Below, piece after piece: positions 26,155 to 34,464 of a DNA stretch of 41,258 nt. How positions within the stretch are numbered: position 1 is the first letter of the stretch; every line of letters begins with the position of its first letter. Source of the DNA: an uncultured beta proteobacterium (GTDB taxonomy: Bacteria > Pseudomonadota > Gammaproteobacteria > Burkholderiales > Burkholderiaceae_A); contig CACOBT010000011.1 of assembly GCA_902625535.1 (NCBI GenBank), positions 1 through 41,258 on the forward strand, read 5' to 3'. The notes beneath the pieces were generated by a model. It saw nothing but the letters and a program-made list of their open reading frames with translations, was not told the origin of the DNA and searched no databases. The position numbers were made by a program, and so were the translations under genes.

Positions 26155-27609
26155 TTGAAAATTTTTAACAGTATTACAAGAAAAAAAGACGAATTTTGTT
26201 CTCTAAAACCAGGGCAAATAACGATGTATGTATGTGGAATGACGGTTTATGATCTGTGCCATATTGGACATGCGAGAGTAATGGTATTTTTTGACATAGT
26301 AAGACGATGGTTTGAGGCAAAAGGCTTCACTGTAACTTACGTTAGAAATATTACAGATATTGACGATAAAATAATAAGTAGAGCCATCAGAGAAAATGTA
26401 GGAATAAATGAATATACTAGTAAATATATAAAAGAATTACACAATGATGAGAGATCACTTTTTATTCAAAAACCCTCTTTTGAACCGCAAGCAACAGAAT
26501 ATGTTTCTGAAATGGTCAAACTGATCGAAAAACTAGTAGAGAACAAATACGGATACATTTCTCCGAATGGAGATGTAAACTTTTCTGTTCGTTCGTTTGG
26601 GGGTTATGGGAAATTGTCAGGTAAATCCCTTGAGCAATTAAAATCCGGCAACCGGGTTGCGATTGATGAGAAAAAAAGAGATCCCTTAGATTTTGTTCTT
26701 TGGAAAAGTGCAAAGAAGAATGAGCCAAGTGATGCGATATGGGATTCGTCTTTTGGCGAGGGAAGACCAGGCTGGCACATAGAATGTTCAGCTATGAGCA
26801 ATGCAATATTAGGAAAACGATTTGATATTCATGGCGGAGGAGCCGATTTACAGTTTCCGCATCACGAAAATGAGATAGCTCAGTCAGAGTGTGGTTATGG
26901 AAAAAACGGAGAGCCGCACGTTAACACATGGATGCATGTAGGGTTCGTAACAATTAAAGATGAAAAGATGTCAAAATCGTCTGGAAATTTTCTGACAATT
27001 AAATCGGCTCTAAAAGAATTCGATGCCGAATCTCTGAGATATTTTTTACTTAAGACGCACTATAGAAAACCGTTAAGCTTTTCAAATGAGCAGTTACGAG
27101 ATGCTGAAAGGAGTTTGTACAATTTACGAGAAGCCCTCAAGAATGTGGAAGGTAACCGAAAGTTCAGTACTGACAAAAAAAAGAATTTCGTGACGCAACT
27201 TATGAAAAGCAATCACGAGTCAGCAATTGGGTTCAAAAGTGCCTTAGATGATGATTTCAATACTTCTTTAGCTTTTGCCGAAATGTTTAAATATGCGAAT
27301 TTGTTAAAAAAGAGAAGAACTGAAGTCAACAGTGAAACTATTCATGAAGATATTTTAAGGGGTATGGGTGAGATTCTTGGTTTGCTTAACAACGAATATC
27401 TAGGTATAGATAAAACACGCTCGGAAGATATGATAGACAACTTGTCGGCAGAAGAAATTGAGGAATTAATCTCCGTAAGACAGAAAGCTAAGGAGCAGAA
27501 AAATTTCAAGGTAGCAGATGAGATAAGAGAGAGGTTGATGGAGAACGGGGTCCTCTTGGAAGACGGCTTTGGTGGGACGACATGGAAGTTTCGGAGGATA
27601 AAAAATTAA
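26155..27609 (+). CDS. cysS: Cysteinyl-tRNA synthetase
   Basis: Class I synthetase charging tRNA-Cys. CGMTVYDLCHIGHARV carries HIGH and a zinc cysteine. The second zinc cysteine lies in GWHIECSAMS and the histidine ligand in QFPHHENEIAQSE. KMSKSSGNFLTI is the catalytic loop. 484 residues, normal length. The start is TTG 26155, giving MKIFNSITRKKDEF, supported by GGAG at 26146-26149, five bases upstream; there is no ATG until residue 24. It is the first gene of a + unit with accA, tilS and lysC, and is divergent from the TPR gene. Confidence 0.96.
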   Translation: MKIFNSITRKKDEFCSLKPGQITMYVCGMTVYDLCHIGHARVMVFFDIVRRWFEAKGFTVTYVRNITDIDDKIISRAIRENVGINEYTSKYIKELHNDERSLFIQKPSFEPQATEYVSEMVKLIEKLVENKYGYISPNGDVNFSVRSFGGYGKLSGKSLEQLKSGNRVAIDEKKRDPLDFVLWKSAKKNEPSDAIWDSSFGEGRPGWHIECSAMSNAILGKRFDIHGGGADLQFPHHENEIAQSECGYGKNGEPHVNTWMHVGFVTIKDEKMSKSSGNFLTIKSALKEFDAESLRYFLLKTHYRKPLSFSNEQLRDAERSLYNLREALKNVEGNRKFSTDKKKNFVTQLMKSNHESAIGFKSALDDDFNTSLAFAEMFKYANLLKKRRTEVNSETIHEDILRGMGEILGLLNNEYLGIDKTRSEDMIDNLSAEEIEELISVRQKAKEQKNFKVADEIRERLMENGVLLEDGFGGTTWKFRRIKN

Positions 27610-27612
27610 AAA

Positions 27613-28575
27613 ATGATATTTTTAGATTTTGAAAAACCAATAGAAGAGTTACACCAGAAAATTCAAGAGTTAAGGCATGTACAGACTGAAGAATCAGCCC
27701 TCGATATTAGTAAGGAGATCGATACACTTGCGAAAAAAAGTAGTCAGCTTTTAAAAAACATATATGGATCCCTCACTCCATGGCAGATTTCTCAGGTAGC
27801 GAGACACCCTGAAAGGCCTTATACATTAGATTTTATAAAATCAATAACAGAGGATTTTACTGAGCTTCATGGCGATAGGCTCTACGCTGATGATCCGGCA
27901 ATTGTGGGCGGTATTGGAAGATTTGAGGGACGATCAGTCATGTTTATTGGACATCAAAAAGGTAGGGATTTAAAAGAAAGAACCTTTCGAAACTTCGGAA
28001 TGCCGCGTCCGGAAGGATATAGGAAAGCCGCCCGTTTGATGCGTCTCGCCGAAAAGTTCTCCATTCCAGTTGTAACTTTTATAGATACCCCTGGCGCCTA
28101 TCCGGGTATAGGGGCAGAAGAACGGGGGCAGTCTGAGGCTATAGGTAATAACTTGTTTCTTATGGCTGGTCTTAAAGTGCCCATCATTAGTATCGTAATC
28201 GGAGAGGGAGGGTCAGGAGGCGCTTTAGCTATTGCGGTGGCCGACCACTTATTAATGTTTGAGTATTCGATATACTCCGTGATATCTCCAGAGGGGTGTG
28301 CATCAATTCTATGGAAAGACTCGGAAAAGGCATCAAAAGCCGCAGAAATTTTAGCTATAACGGCCAAAAGGTTAAAAGGCATAGGTTTGATAGATTCTAT
28401 ACTTGAGGAGCCTTTGGGTGGGAACCATAGAGATCATCAGACCGTATTTTCAACCGTAAAAAAAAATTTGAGCAAGAACTTAAAAAACTTAAGCAAACTC
28501 AACGTTTCCGATTTAATAAAACAACGACATGATAGAATCCGTGGTTTTGGAAGATTTTCCGAACCTAGCTCGTAA
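27613..28575 (+). CDS. accA: Acetyl-CoA carboxylase carboxyltransferase subunit alpha
   Basis: AccA with AccD transfers the carboxyl group from biotin to acetyl-CoA, forming malonyl-CoA for fatty-acid synthesis. The N-terminal helices ([18 protein letters not shown]) and the crotonase-type core are clear: [87 protein letters not shown] and [14 protein letters not shown]. 320 residues is normal. It begins 4 bases after the cysS stop and its end overlaps tilS by 47 bases. Confidence 0.97.
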   Translation: MIFLDFEKPIEELHQKIQELRHVQTEESALDISKEIDTLAKKSSQLLKNIYGSLTPWQISQVARHPERPYTLDFIKSITEDFTELHGDRLYADDPAIVGGIGRFEGRSVMFIGHQKGRDLKERTFRNFGMPRPEGYRKAARLMRLAEKFSIPVVTFIDTPGAYPGIGAEERGQSEAIGNNLFLMAGLKVPIISIVIGEGGSGGALAIAVADHLLMFEYSIYSVISPEGCASILWKDSEKASKAAEILAITAKRLKGIGLIDSILEEPLGGNHRDHQTVFSTVKKNLSKNLKNLSKLNVSDLIKQRHDRIRGFGRFSEPSS

Positions 28576-29557
28576 ATATAAAAAATTTGTTATCGGTCTT
28601 TCCGGTGGACAAGATTCGGTGGCAATATTGCATGCATTAAAAGAATTAAAATCAACTGATATTGAGAACTCTAATTTTCTAGTTGAGGCAGTGCACGTAA
28701 ATCACGGTCTGCAAAAACACGCTACAGAATTCCAACAATTTTGTCAGGGTCTGTGCTCTAAACTTCAAATCAAATTGCACATTGAGTACATTACAAAAGA
28801 TGAAGAGGGGAAAAAAGAACTAGGTATTGAGGCTTTCGCCCGAAGGGAGAGGTATTTAGCTTACTCAAGGATTTTAAATGCCGAGGATTGTTTAGTTTTA
28901 GGGCATCATGCGGAGGATCAGGTTGAAACATTTCTTCTTCAATGGATTCGAGGTTCAGGGATTAATGGACTCAGCTGTATGACTAGGTTTACGCAGAAGA
29001 CTGTGAGAGGAAAAAGGTTTTCAGTTTGGAGACCATTCTTGCATTTAACGAAGGATTCAATTAAGCGATATCTCGTTGATAATAGACTGAACTGGGTGGA
29101 TGACCCTACAAATTTGTGTAATAAATTTGATAGAAACAAGATTAGAAATGTTATTTTACCTGAGATCTTATCTATTAGGAAAGGTGGAATGAAGGGAATG
29201 TTACGGTCTATAGATAACGTGCGTGAAGCTAAGCATTTGATCGATCGGAAAATGAAGCAATTATTTAGAAATGTAGTTTATTCGGATTGTGATTTCCTGA
29301 TGCAGAATGAATTTTTAAATGTTACGATCTGTGGTATTAAGCTATTAAAAGAATCTGATTCAGTTATATGTGAACTTATTCGGTTTTGGTTAAGTTGTGC
29401 CGGACTTATAGCACCTCCTTCCACAAGACTAAAAGAGTTTGTTAGGCAACTTAGGCGAGCAGCCCGAGCAGCCCGACCTGAGCTTATAATTAAAGGCGAA
29501 ATAGATTCGTACAAGATGTTGTCCTTCAAAGGGCGACTTTGGTTGGAAAAAAAATAA
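28529..29557 (+). CDS. tilS: tRNA(Ile)-lysidine synthase
   Basis: TilS converts C34 of tRNA-Ile(CAU) to lysidine so that it reads AUA. The PP-loop [18 protein letters not shown] binds [34 protein letters not shown] and [20 protein letters not shown] are family motifs. 342 residues is short compared with about 430 in E. coli. A part of the C-terminal region looks reduced; the final [24 protein letters not shown] suggests a minimal C-terminal domain. The ATG lies within accA (47-base overlap), and the stop shares a base with lysC (TAATG). AUA reading implies a matching tRNA elsewhere. Confidence 0.93.
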   Translation: MIESVVLEDFPNLARKYKKFVIGLSGGQDSVAILHALKELKSTDIENSNFLVEAVHVNHGLQKHATEFQQFCQGLCSKLQIKLHIEYITKDEEGKKELGIEAFARRERYLAYSRILNAEDCLVLGHHAEDQVETFLLQWIRGSGINGLSCMTRFTQKTVRGKRFSVWRPFLHLTKDSIKRYLVDNRLNWVDDPTNLCNKFDRNKIRNVILPEILSIRKGGMKGMLRSIDNVREAKHLIDRKMKQLFRNVVYSDCDFLMQNEFLNVTICGIKLLKESDSVICELIRFWLSCAGLIAPPSTRLKEFVRQLRRAARAARPELIIKGEIDSYKMLSFKGRLWLEKK

Positions 29558-30810
29558 TGAAGAGGTTAGTTCAAAAATACGGTGGTACGTCCCTATCATC
29601 CATCGACAGGATCAAAAATGTAGCGAACAGAGTGGGGAAATGGCGCGAAACAGTCCCAGAGATAGTAGTGGTGGTGTCAGCAATGGCAGGGGAAACGAAT
29701 AGGCTGTTGGAATTAGCGTATTCTTTGTCCGATAATCCCGATAAAAAAGCTTTAGATCAGGTGATAGCGAGTGGTGAACAAGTATCCGCAGGTCTTCTAA
29801 CGGTTGCTCTCTCGGATTTAGGTTATGAGGCTGTCTCATACTGCGGATGGCAAATAAAAATAATAACGGATGAAAACCATGGTAAAGCCAGAATCTTAGA
29901 AATACAGAATACCCGACTTGAAGGAGACCTAGGCGATGGGAAAATTGTTGTGGTGACAGGATTTCAGGGCGTAACAGAAAATTTCCTTTCGATAACCACT
30001 TTAGGTAGGGGGGGGTCTGACACTTCTGCCGTTGCTCTAGCTGCGTCTTTAGGAGCGGATGAGTGTCTTATTTATACTGACGTTGACGGGGTTTATACTA
30101 CCGACCCGAGGATTGAACCTGATGCTAGAAGATTAAATGAGATAACCTTTGAGGAAATGCTTGAAATGTCTAGTTTAGGGTCTAAGGTATTACAAATAAG
30201 ATCGGTAGAGTTTGGTGGAAAATACAAGGTAAGGACAAGGGTGCTTTCAAGTTTGAAGAATCCAAAACTTTCAATTCAGGATGAGTTGAGTTGCAGCACT
30301 TTAATTACTCAAGAGGAAGATAGGAATATGGAAGAGGCACTTATATCCGGAATAGCCTGTAATAGAGATGAGGCAAAAATCACAATACCCGGTGTCCCGG
30401 ACACACCGGGTATTGCTCACAAGATTTTGGGACCAATTGCAGAAGCAAATATTGATGTAGATATGATAATTCAAAATGCTGGAGTCGATGGACTTACAGA
30501 TTTTTCCTTTACCGTGCCACGATCTGAACTAAAGAGAGCGATCGAACGTTTGGAATCGAGAGTCATCAAGGAGATTGGGGCAAAAACGCTCCACGCAGAT
30601 CAGTATATTTGCAAGGTTTCGGTTATAGGTATTGGTATGAGATCGAGTGTAGGCGTTGCGAGCAAAATGTTTGAGGTTTTATCAAATGAAGGTATAAATA
30701 TTAAAATGATCTCTACGAGTGAGATAAAGATATCGGTTGTACTTGAGGATAAATATATGGAACTTGCTGTGAGAACTCTGCATGCAGCTTTTGGACTTAA
30801 ACAGTCTTAG
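29557..30810 (+). CDS. lysC: Aspartate kinase
   Basis: Phosphorylates aspartate, first step to lysine, threonine, methionine and diaminopimelate. Motifs: VQKYGGTSLSS, VVVSAMAGETNRLL, TTLGRGGSDTSAVALAASL and YTDVDGVYTTDPR. Two C-terminal ACT domains (PGVPDTPGIAHKILGPIAEA and VSVIGIGMRSSVGVASKMFE) give feedback control; the short 417-residue form lacks a homoserine dehydrogenase domain. ATG 29557 gives [10 protein letters not shown], the standard N-terminus; the frame open to 29539 is tilS coding. Coupled to tilS by TAATG. tRNA-Ser follows, as in many Betaproteobacteria. Confidence 0.96.
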   Translation: MKRLVQKYGGTSLSSIDRIKNVANRVGKWRETVPEIVVVVSAMAGETNRLLELAYSLSDNPDKKALDQVIASGEQVSAGLLTVALSDLGYEAVSYCGWQIKIITDENHGKARILEIQNTRLEGDLGDGKIVVVTGFQGVTENFLSITTLGRGGSDTSAVALAASLGADECLIYTDVDGVYTTDPRIEPDARRLNEITFEEMLEMSSLGSKVLQIRSVEFGGKYKVRTRVLSSLKNPKLSIQDELSCSTLITQEEDRNMEEALISGIACNRDEAKITIPGVPDTPGIAHKILGPIAEANIDVDMIIQNAGVDGLTDFSFTVPRSELKRAIERLESRVIKEIGAKTLHADQYICKVSVIGIGMRSSVGVASKMFEVLSNEGINIKMISTSEIKISVVLEDKYMELAVRTLHAAFGLKQS

Positions 30811-30855
30811 TTCCGATATACTTATATGCTGTGCCATTATCAGGATATGCGATAT

Positions 30856-30946
30856 GGAGACATGACCGAGAGGCTGAAGGTGCTCCCCTGCTAAGGGAGT
30901 ATGTGCCAAAAGCGCATCGTGGGTTCGAATCCCACTGTCTCCGCCA
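30856..30946 (+). tRNA. tRNA-Ser (anticodon GCU)
   Basis: Acceptor stem GGAGACA pairs with TGTCTCC, followed by discriminator G and encoded CCA. The anticodon stem CTCCC/GGGAG encloses CTGCTAA with GCT in the middle, so it reads AGC and AGU. A long variable arm (GTGC...GCGC) and T arm GTGGG-TTCGAAT-CCCAC confirm a class II serine tRNA. It lies 45 bases after lysC. Confidence 0.97.
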
Positions 30947-30952
30947 TTATTC

Positions 30953-30973
30953 TGTCTTGGATAGACAATTTTT
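30953..30973 (+). terminator. Weak rho-independent terminator after tRNA-Ser
   Basis: TGTCT (30953-30957), a 5-base loop and AGACA (30963-30967) form a short stem followed by A and TTTTT (30969-30973). The stem has only 5 pairs, so termination may be partial. Confidence 0.45.
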
Positions 30974-31167
30974 GAAATGAGAGGTTGGAAGTTACGAGGA
31001 TGTAAGAACAAATATAGAAGAATAATTAAGTATTCTTTGTATTATTTACCCGACGTTATTCGATACATTTATCCCAGAAACAGCTTATCCGGGTATCATG
31101 TAGCTTAATAGTGATAAACTTACAAGAATGATAAGAATTACTGTCTATTTTACGGAGATATAGCGCT

Positions 31168-31863
31168 ATGCCAGAGATAGTGGGGTACGGCCCAGTAAGT
31201 GTATCAGGGGCTTCAGATAAGAGAATTAACATTGGTGACAAGAACGTTGTTAACAGAATATCACGGGTTGACCCAGTAAAGGGGTCTGAACTGCAAGCCA
31301 GCGAACAAATGCGTATTAGTGATGGGACAAAAAGGGCTCGCGGTGGTGGTAATGCAAGTTTGAGTTATAGGGGTGACTTGGGACAACCTCAATCTTTGTC
31401 CACTGCTCGGACTTTTGAGTTGAGATTAGGGCCGGGTGCGAGGGAGGAAGGCGCTGGTCCTCCTCGTGGCTCTGGAGGTCCACTCGGAGGGCCGTCTGGT
31501 CCAACTGCGCTTGGTTTAGACTCAATTGGCGCCTCTGGGGGACTAAGAGAACCAGCAGGGGTAGGTGCTTTTCAGCGGGTTATTGAAGATAACGTTCCAG
31601 ATGATTTGCAGTCCGAACGTGTAGCAGATGCGAGTAGGTTTGCAGAACGGGTTGACAGATCTATTGACACCTTAAATAAACGTATGGAGGATTTGGGTCG
31701 CTCTGTTAGATTCTCTAAGGATAGAGAATTCGACAGGGAGGTTATAACCGTTGTCAATCCCGATAGTGGGGACATAGTTCGCCAGATTCCACCAGAGTAC
31801 GCCATCAGAATATCCGAAGGGTTAAAATCGCTACGTGGAATGCTATTTGACGACAAAGCTTAA
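31168..31863 (+). CDS. FlaG-domain protein with a long Gly/Pro-rich N-terminal part
   Basis: The last ~75 residues match the FlaG family: a helical start (LNKRMEDLGRSVRFSKDREF), then VITVVNPDSGDIVRQIPPEY and AIRISEGLKSLRGMLFDDKA. FlaG proteins are small flagellar proteins encoded beside flagellin and the cap FliD; they influence filament length. The first ~150 residues are low in complexity and rich in Gly, Pro, Ser and Arg, with no recognised domain. FlaG is usually 110-140 residues, so 231 is long. GGAG lies 10 bases before the ATG. No flagellin, FliD or other flagellar gene is in the window. I am sure of the C-terminal family and unsure of the role. Confidence 0.75.
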   Translation: MPEIVGYGPVSVSGASDKRINIGDKNVVNRISRVDPVKGSELQASEQMRISDGTKRARGGGNASLSYRGDLGQPQSLSTARTFELRLGPGAREEGAGPPRGSGGPLGGPSGPTALGLDSIGASGGLREPAGVGAFQRVIEDNVPDDLQSERVADASRFAERVDRSIDTLNKRMEDLGRSVRFSKDREFDREVITVVNPDSGDIVRQIPPEYAIRISEGLKSLRGMLFDDKA

Positions 31864-31871
31864 ATAAGCGC

Positions 31872-32174
31872 TTACTGGCGCGGACGTAAAAAGGAAGGAC
31901 ACGCGTCCTTACCGCCCTCATTTATAGGTGAATATTTGTACGTCCTAAAGACGATTTTTCTTCCATTAAAATACTTACACAAAAGCACCGGATAAGAGTT
32001 TTTGTTTTCTTCCCCGAATATCTGAATTAAATCGTCTGATTCCAAAAATTCGCCAGGTCCCACTTGTACTTCCTCTAATAAAATTTTTGATCCGGAAAGG
32101 ACAAGGAATATTTCAGAGGAAAAAGTTACGAACACAATCAGTGTGACGATATATAAAAGGTTTTTCAAATTCAT
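31872..32174 (-). CDS. Small membrane-anchored or secreted protein, unknown function
   Basis: A 100-residue product with an N-terminal hydrophobic helix (LLYIVTLIVFVTFSSEIFLVL, residues 6-26), then a soluble part with two cysteines. Its C-terminal section LLCKYFNGRKIVFRTYKYSP ... GKDACPSFLRP recalls small betaproteobacterial proteins that carry CxYFTGR...YSPxxxxGxDxCPF, from memory. That resemblance and the membrane start are why I accept it. There is no obvious Shine-Dalgarno site. It is convergent with the FlaG-domain gene, ending 8 bases away. No function can be assigned. Confidence 0.55.
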   Translation of the reverse strand: MNLKNLLYIVTLIVFVTFSSEIFLVLSGSKILLEEVQVGPGEFLESDDLIQIFGEENKNSYPVLLCKYFNGRKIVFRTYKYSPINEGGKDACPSFLRPRQ

Positions 32175-32422
32175 TCAAATCAGTTTGTTTACCTGAGTAT
32201 AAATGAAATAAATGTTGTCTTCAAATTAGCAAATTAATTGTTATAGCTGAAACATTCTTACAGATTAGCGTAGCAATGGAATTTACATTAGACATACCGA
32301 GCTTATTTCTGAATCATTGCAAAAAATCGCTTCGTCCAGTAAAGAATTTCAGGTTACAACCGATTACTTCACTGGCAGGTTTCGCTTGCAAGTATAAGAG
32401 ATAATCTCGGAAGGTAATTGAT

Positions 32423-32920
32423 ATGAAAAATTGTTTTGCTTCTCGATTTAAATATTTATGGGTTTCAGTTGTCTGCATATTTTTGTTGACCGGTTGTGCA
32501 ACTGTTTTTGAAGGAACTTCGCAACCGATCTCCGTTACTCTTACTCCTGAATCAACAATTTGTAGGGTGTACAGAGAGAACAGAGAGTTGGGTGCGTTGA
32601 CCAGTAACAACCCAGTGCTTTACACACAGAGATCTCCAAAAGAAATAGTTCTGGTCTGTCATGCACAAGGTTATCAGCCTAGAATGTTAAGGCTGGTAAG
32701 TAGTCCCTCTGGACTCGGGGCTATTGGGGCTGCCGGTGGTGGTGTTGGAGTAGTGAATACTATTTCAAATGAGTTTGGCTGGGACAATATTGTTGCAAAT
32801 TCTAAATCTACCACAAGTACCTATTTAGGGCTTATTCCCGGGGTTGTTGATTTGATAACGGGTGCCTATTGGCGATATGACAACCAGATAAATATTGTTC
32901 TGGAGCCAACTAAACTGTGA
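32423..32920 (+). CDS. Lipoprotein of unknown function
   Basis: A 165-residue lipoprotein. The signal sequence FKYLWVSVVCIFLLTGC ends in the lipobox LLTGCA, with the lipidated cysteine at residue 24. The mature part follows a pattern common in proteobacterial lipoproteins: CATVFEGTSQPISVTLTPES, ICRVYRENRELG, then IVLVCHAQGYQPRM, and a Gly-rich hydrophobic stretch (GLGAIGAAGGGVGVVNTI) with a second one (YLGLIPGVVDLITGAYW). This resembles a PEGA-like fold followed by a glycine-zipper. GGAAGG lies 8 bases before the ATG. It is followed 25 bases later by another exported protein, possibly in one transcript. Confidence 0.72.
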   Translation: MKNCFASRFKYLWVSVVCIFLLTGCATVFEGTSQPISVTLTPESTICRVYRENRELGALTSNNPVLYTQRSPKEIVLVCHAQGYQPRMLRLVSSPSGLGAIGAAGGGVGVVNTISNEFGWDNIVANSKSTTSTYLGLIPGVVDLITGAYWRYDNQINIVLEPTKL

Positions 32921-32945
32921 CCCGATTTAGAAAACATCCAGGTAG

Positions 32946-33446
32946 ATGAAGCAAGGCAAACCATTCATATTGCGTTATTTGAGACAGTTAACTTTACTCG
33001 CATTAATAATATGTTTTCCATCGTTCGTTGTTTCTCAGGAAACGGAAGGAAATGAATTGGATCCCAGCGAATCGCTTACGGAAAAAAAACCGATTAGGCC
33101 TATTCAAAATTCTAACTTCTATCCTGATGAGAACAAGGATGCTGGAAAGGACAAGTGTTTAGTGGGAGAGTTCAGATTAATCGCATTAAATACCCCAGAT
33201 CCTGGGCAACGAAAAAAATTTGCAGAGGCTTGGATTCAGGAACAGGCAAAATTTTGCACAATCGCGAAGCTCCTATCTATAAGAAATAATAGGGCACAAT
33301 GGTTAGGCACTGCTGACTCAATCACTATTGATGCAGAGCTTGACATGCAATTAGAGATAGCGTTAGAAAAAAATGATGAGACTTTTGCTGCGCTCTACGG
33401 TTTAAAATTGCCTCCGCCTCCTCCCGACGACGAAGAAGTTCAGTAA
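32946..33446 (+). CDS. Exported protein of unknown function
   Basis: 166 residues with a signal-like N-terminus (YLRQLTLLALIICFPSFVVSQ, cut probably near residue 31). The mature part is acidic, with two cysteines 44 residues apart (KDKC and KFC) that could form a disulfide bond, and ends in a proline run and acidic tail (LPPPPPDDEEVQ). No family is recognised. It lies 25 bases after the lipoprotein and 35 bases before the first H4MPT gene, all on the + strand, so the three may be co-transcribed. Confidence 0.6.
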   Translation: MKQGKPFILRYLRQLTLLALIICFPSFVVSQETEGNELDPSESLTEKKPIRPIQNSNFYPDENKDAGKDKCLVGEFRLIALNTPDPGQRKKFAEAWIQEQAKFCTIAKLLSIRNNRAQWLGTADSITIDAELDMQLEIALEKNDETFAALYGLKLPPPPPDDEEVQ

Positions 33447-33481
33447 AATAATAGTAATTTAACTAATTTCGGTGAACTCAC

Positions 33482-34459
33482 GTGGTTGGTTCGGTGTCGT
33501 TGATTGCTCCAGCAAGATTACATTTTGGGTTTCTCGACCCTACAGGCTTATCGGGAAGACAGTTTGCTAGTCTAGGATTAGTAATAGATGGACATAACGT
33601 AGAGTTAGAAGTTGAAAGATCAAAAACTTTAGTTCTCACGGGGCAAGCTTTGGACGAAGATACTGCTGATTTTTTCAAAGCTACAATCAGAAGACTCAAA
33701 GCAAAATACGGGATTGCTGAGGACTTTAAAATTATCCTGAAGGAAAAACCTCCCAGGCATTCAGGTTTCGGGTCAGGTACCCAATTGGCTTTAGCTCTTA
33801 GCAGAGCGTTACTTGAATTGACGGAATTGAAGCCAAAAACTGCAGATCTTAGTCTCGTAGTTAACAGAGGCAGACGGAGTGGAATTGGAATTCTCGGTTT
33901 CGACAAAGGCGGATTTATCGTAGATGGCGGCAAGCTCAACGAAGCTCGACAACCACCTCTAATCTCGAGAGTCTCTTTTCCGAGAAAATGGAAAATACTT
34001 CTTATCATGCACAATACACCTTCACACTTTTACGGAGATCGTGAGATTAAGGCAATAGAGGGATTGCCGAGAATAACGCAGGAAAAATCATCAACACTTT
34101 GTAGTGAAACTCTGCTTAAAGTAATCCCCGCGATACTTGACAGAGACTTCGAAACATTTGCTGCGGGAATAACTAATATACAGAATTTGATGGGGGAGAT
34201 TTTTTTCAATGCTCAGGACGGTTCAAAATTTTCCAGTCCGTCAGTTGGAAAAGTAATAGAACGATTGGCAAAAAATTTTGAGATAGGCAGTGGTCAGTCA
34301 TCCTGGGGTCCAACTGGTTTTGCCATTTTCAAGTCTAATGATGAATTAAAAAAAGGTCTTAAATTTTTAAAAAATAATGATCTTTTGACTGAGAATTTGA
34401 GATTAGATGTGACGTGTGCCAGAAACAAAGGCTATCAGTTGTTTAAAGGTAAGGATTAG
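33482..34459 (+). CDS. mptG: Beta-ribofuranosylaminobenzene 5'-phosphate (beta-RFAP) synthase
   Basis: This enzyme condenses 4-aminobenzoate with phosphoribosyl pyrophosphate, losing CO2 and PPi. It is the first step specific to methanopterin synthesis. The family is GHMP-kinase-like: SLIAPARLHFGFLDPTG at the N-terminus, a glycine-rich loop PPRHSGFGSGTQLALALSRA, then GRRSGIGILGFDKGGFIVDG, and C-terminal SGQSSWGPTGFAIF. 325 residues is normal. The start is GTG 33482, with GGTGA about 7 bases before; GTG 33494 is an alternative. It opens the H4MPT gene run. Its presence is a strong sign of H4MPT-linked C1 metabolism. Confidence 0.92.
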   Translation: MVGSVSLIAPARLHFGFLDPTGLSGRQFASLGLVIDGHNVELEVERSKTLVLTGQALDEDTADFFKATIRRLKAKYGIAEDFKIILKEKPPRHSGFGSGTQLALALSRALLELTELKPKTADLSLVVNRGRRSGIGILGFDKGGFIVDGGKLNEARQPPLISRVSFPRKWKILLIMHNTPSHFYGDREIKAIEGLPRITQEKSSTLCSETLLKVIPAILDRDFETFAAGITNIQNLMGEIFFNAQDGSKFSSPSVGKVIERLAKNFEIGSGQSSWGPTGFAIFKSNDELKKGLKFLKNNDLLTENLRLDVTCARNKGYQLFKGKD

Positions 34460-34464
34460 AAATT

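Noticed and set aside
30682..31011. A 109-residue minus-strand frame containing GGDSGIRTHDALLAHTPLAG
   Set aside because: It is the antisense reading of the tRNA-Ser gene plus flanks, a well-known spurious translation, and it covers a certain tRNA.
32370..32400. A sigma54-like promoter (TGGCA ... TTGCA) before the lipoprotein gene
   Set aside because: The GG and GC elements are 12 bases apart rather than the required 10, so it does not fit.
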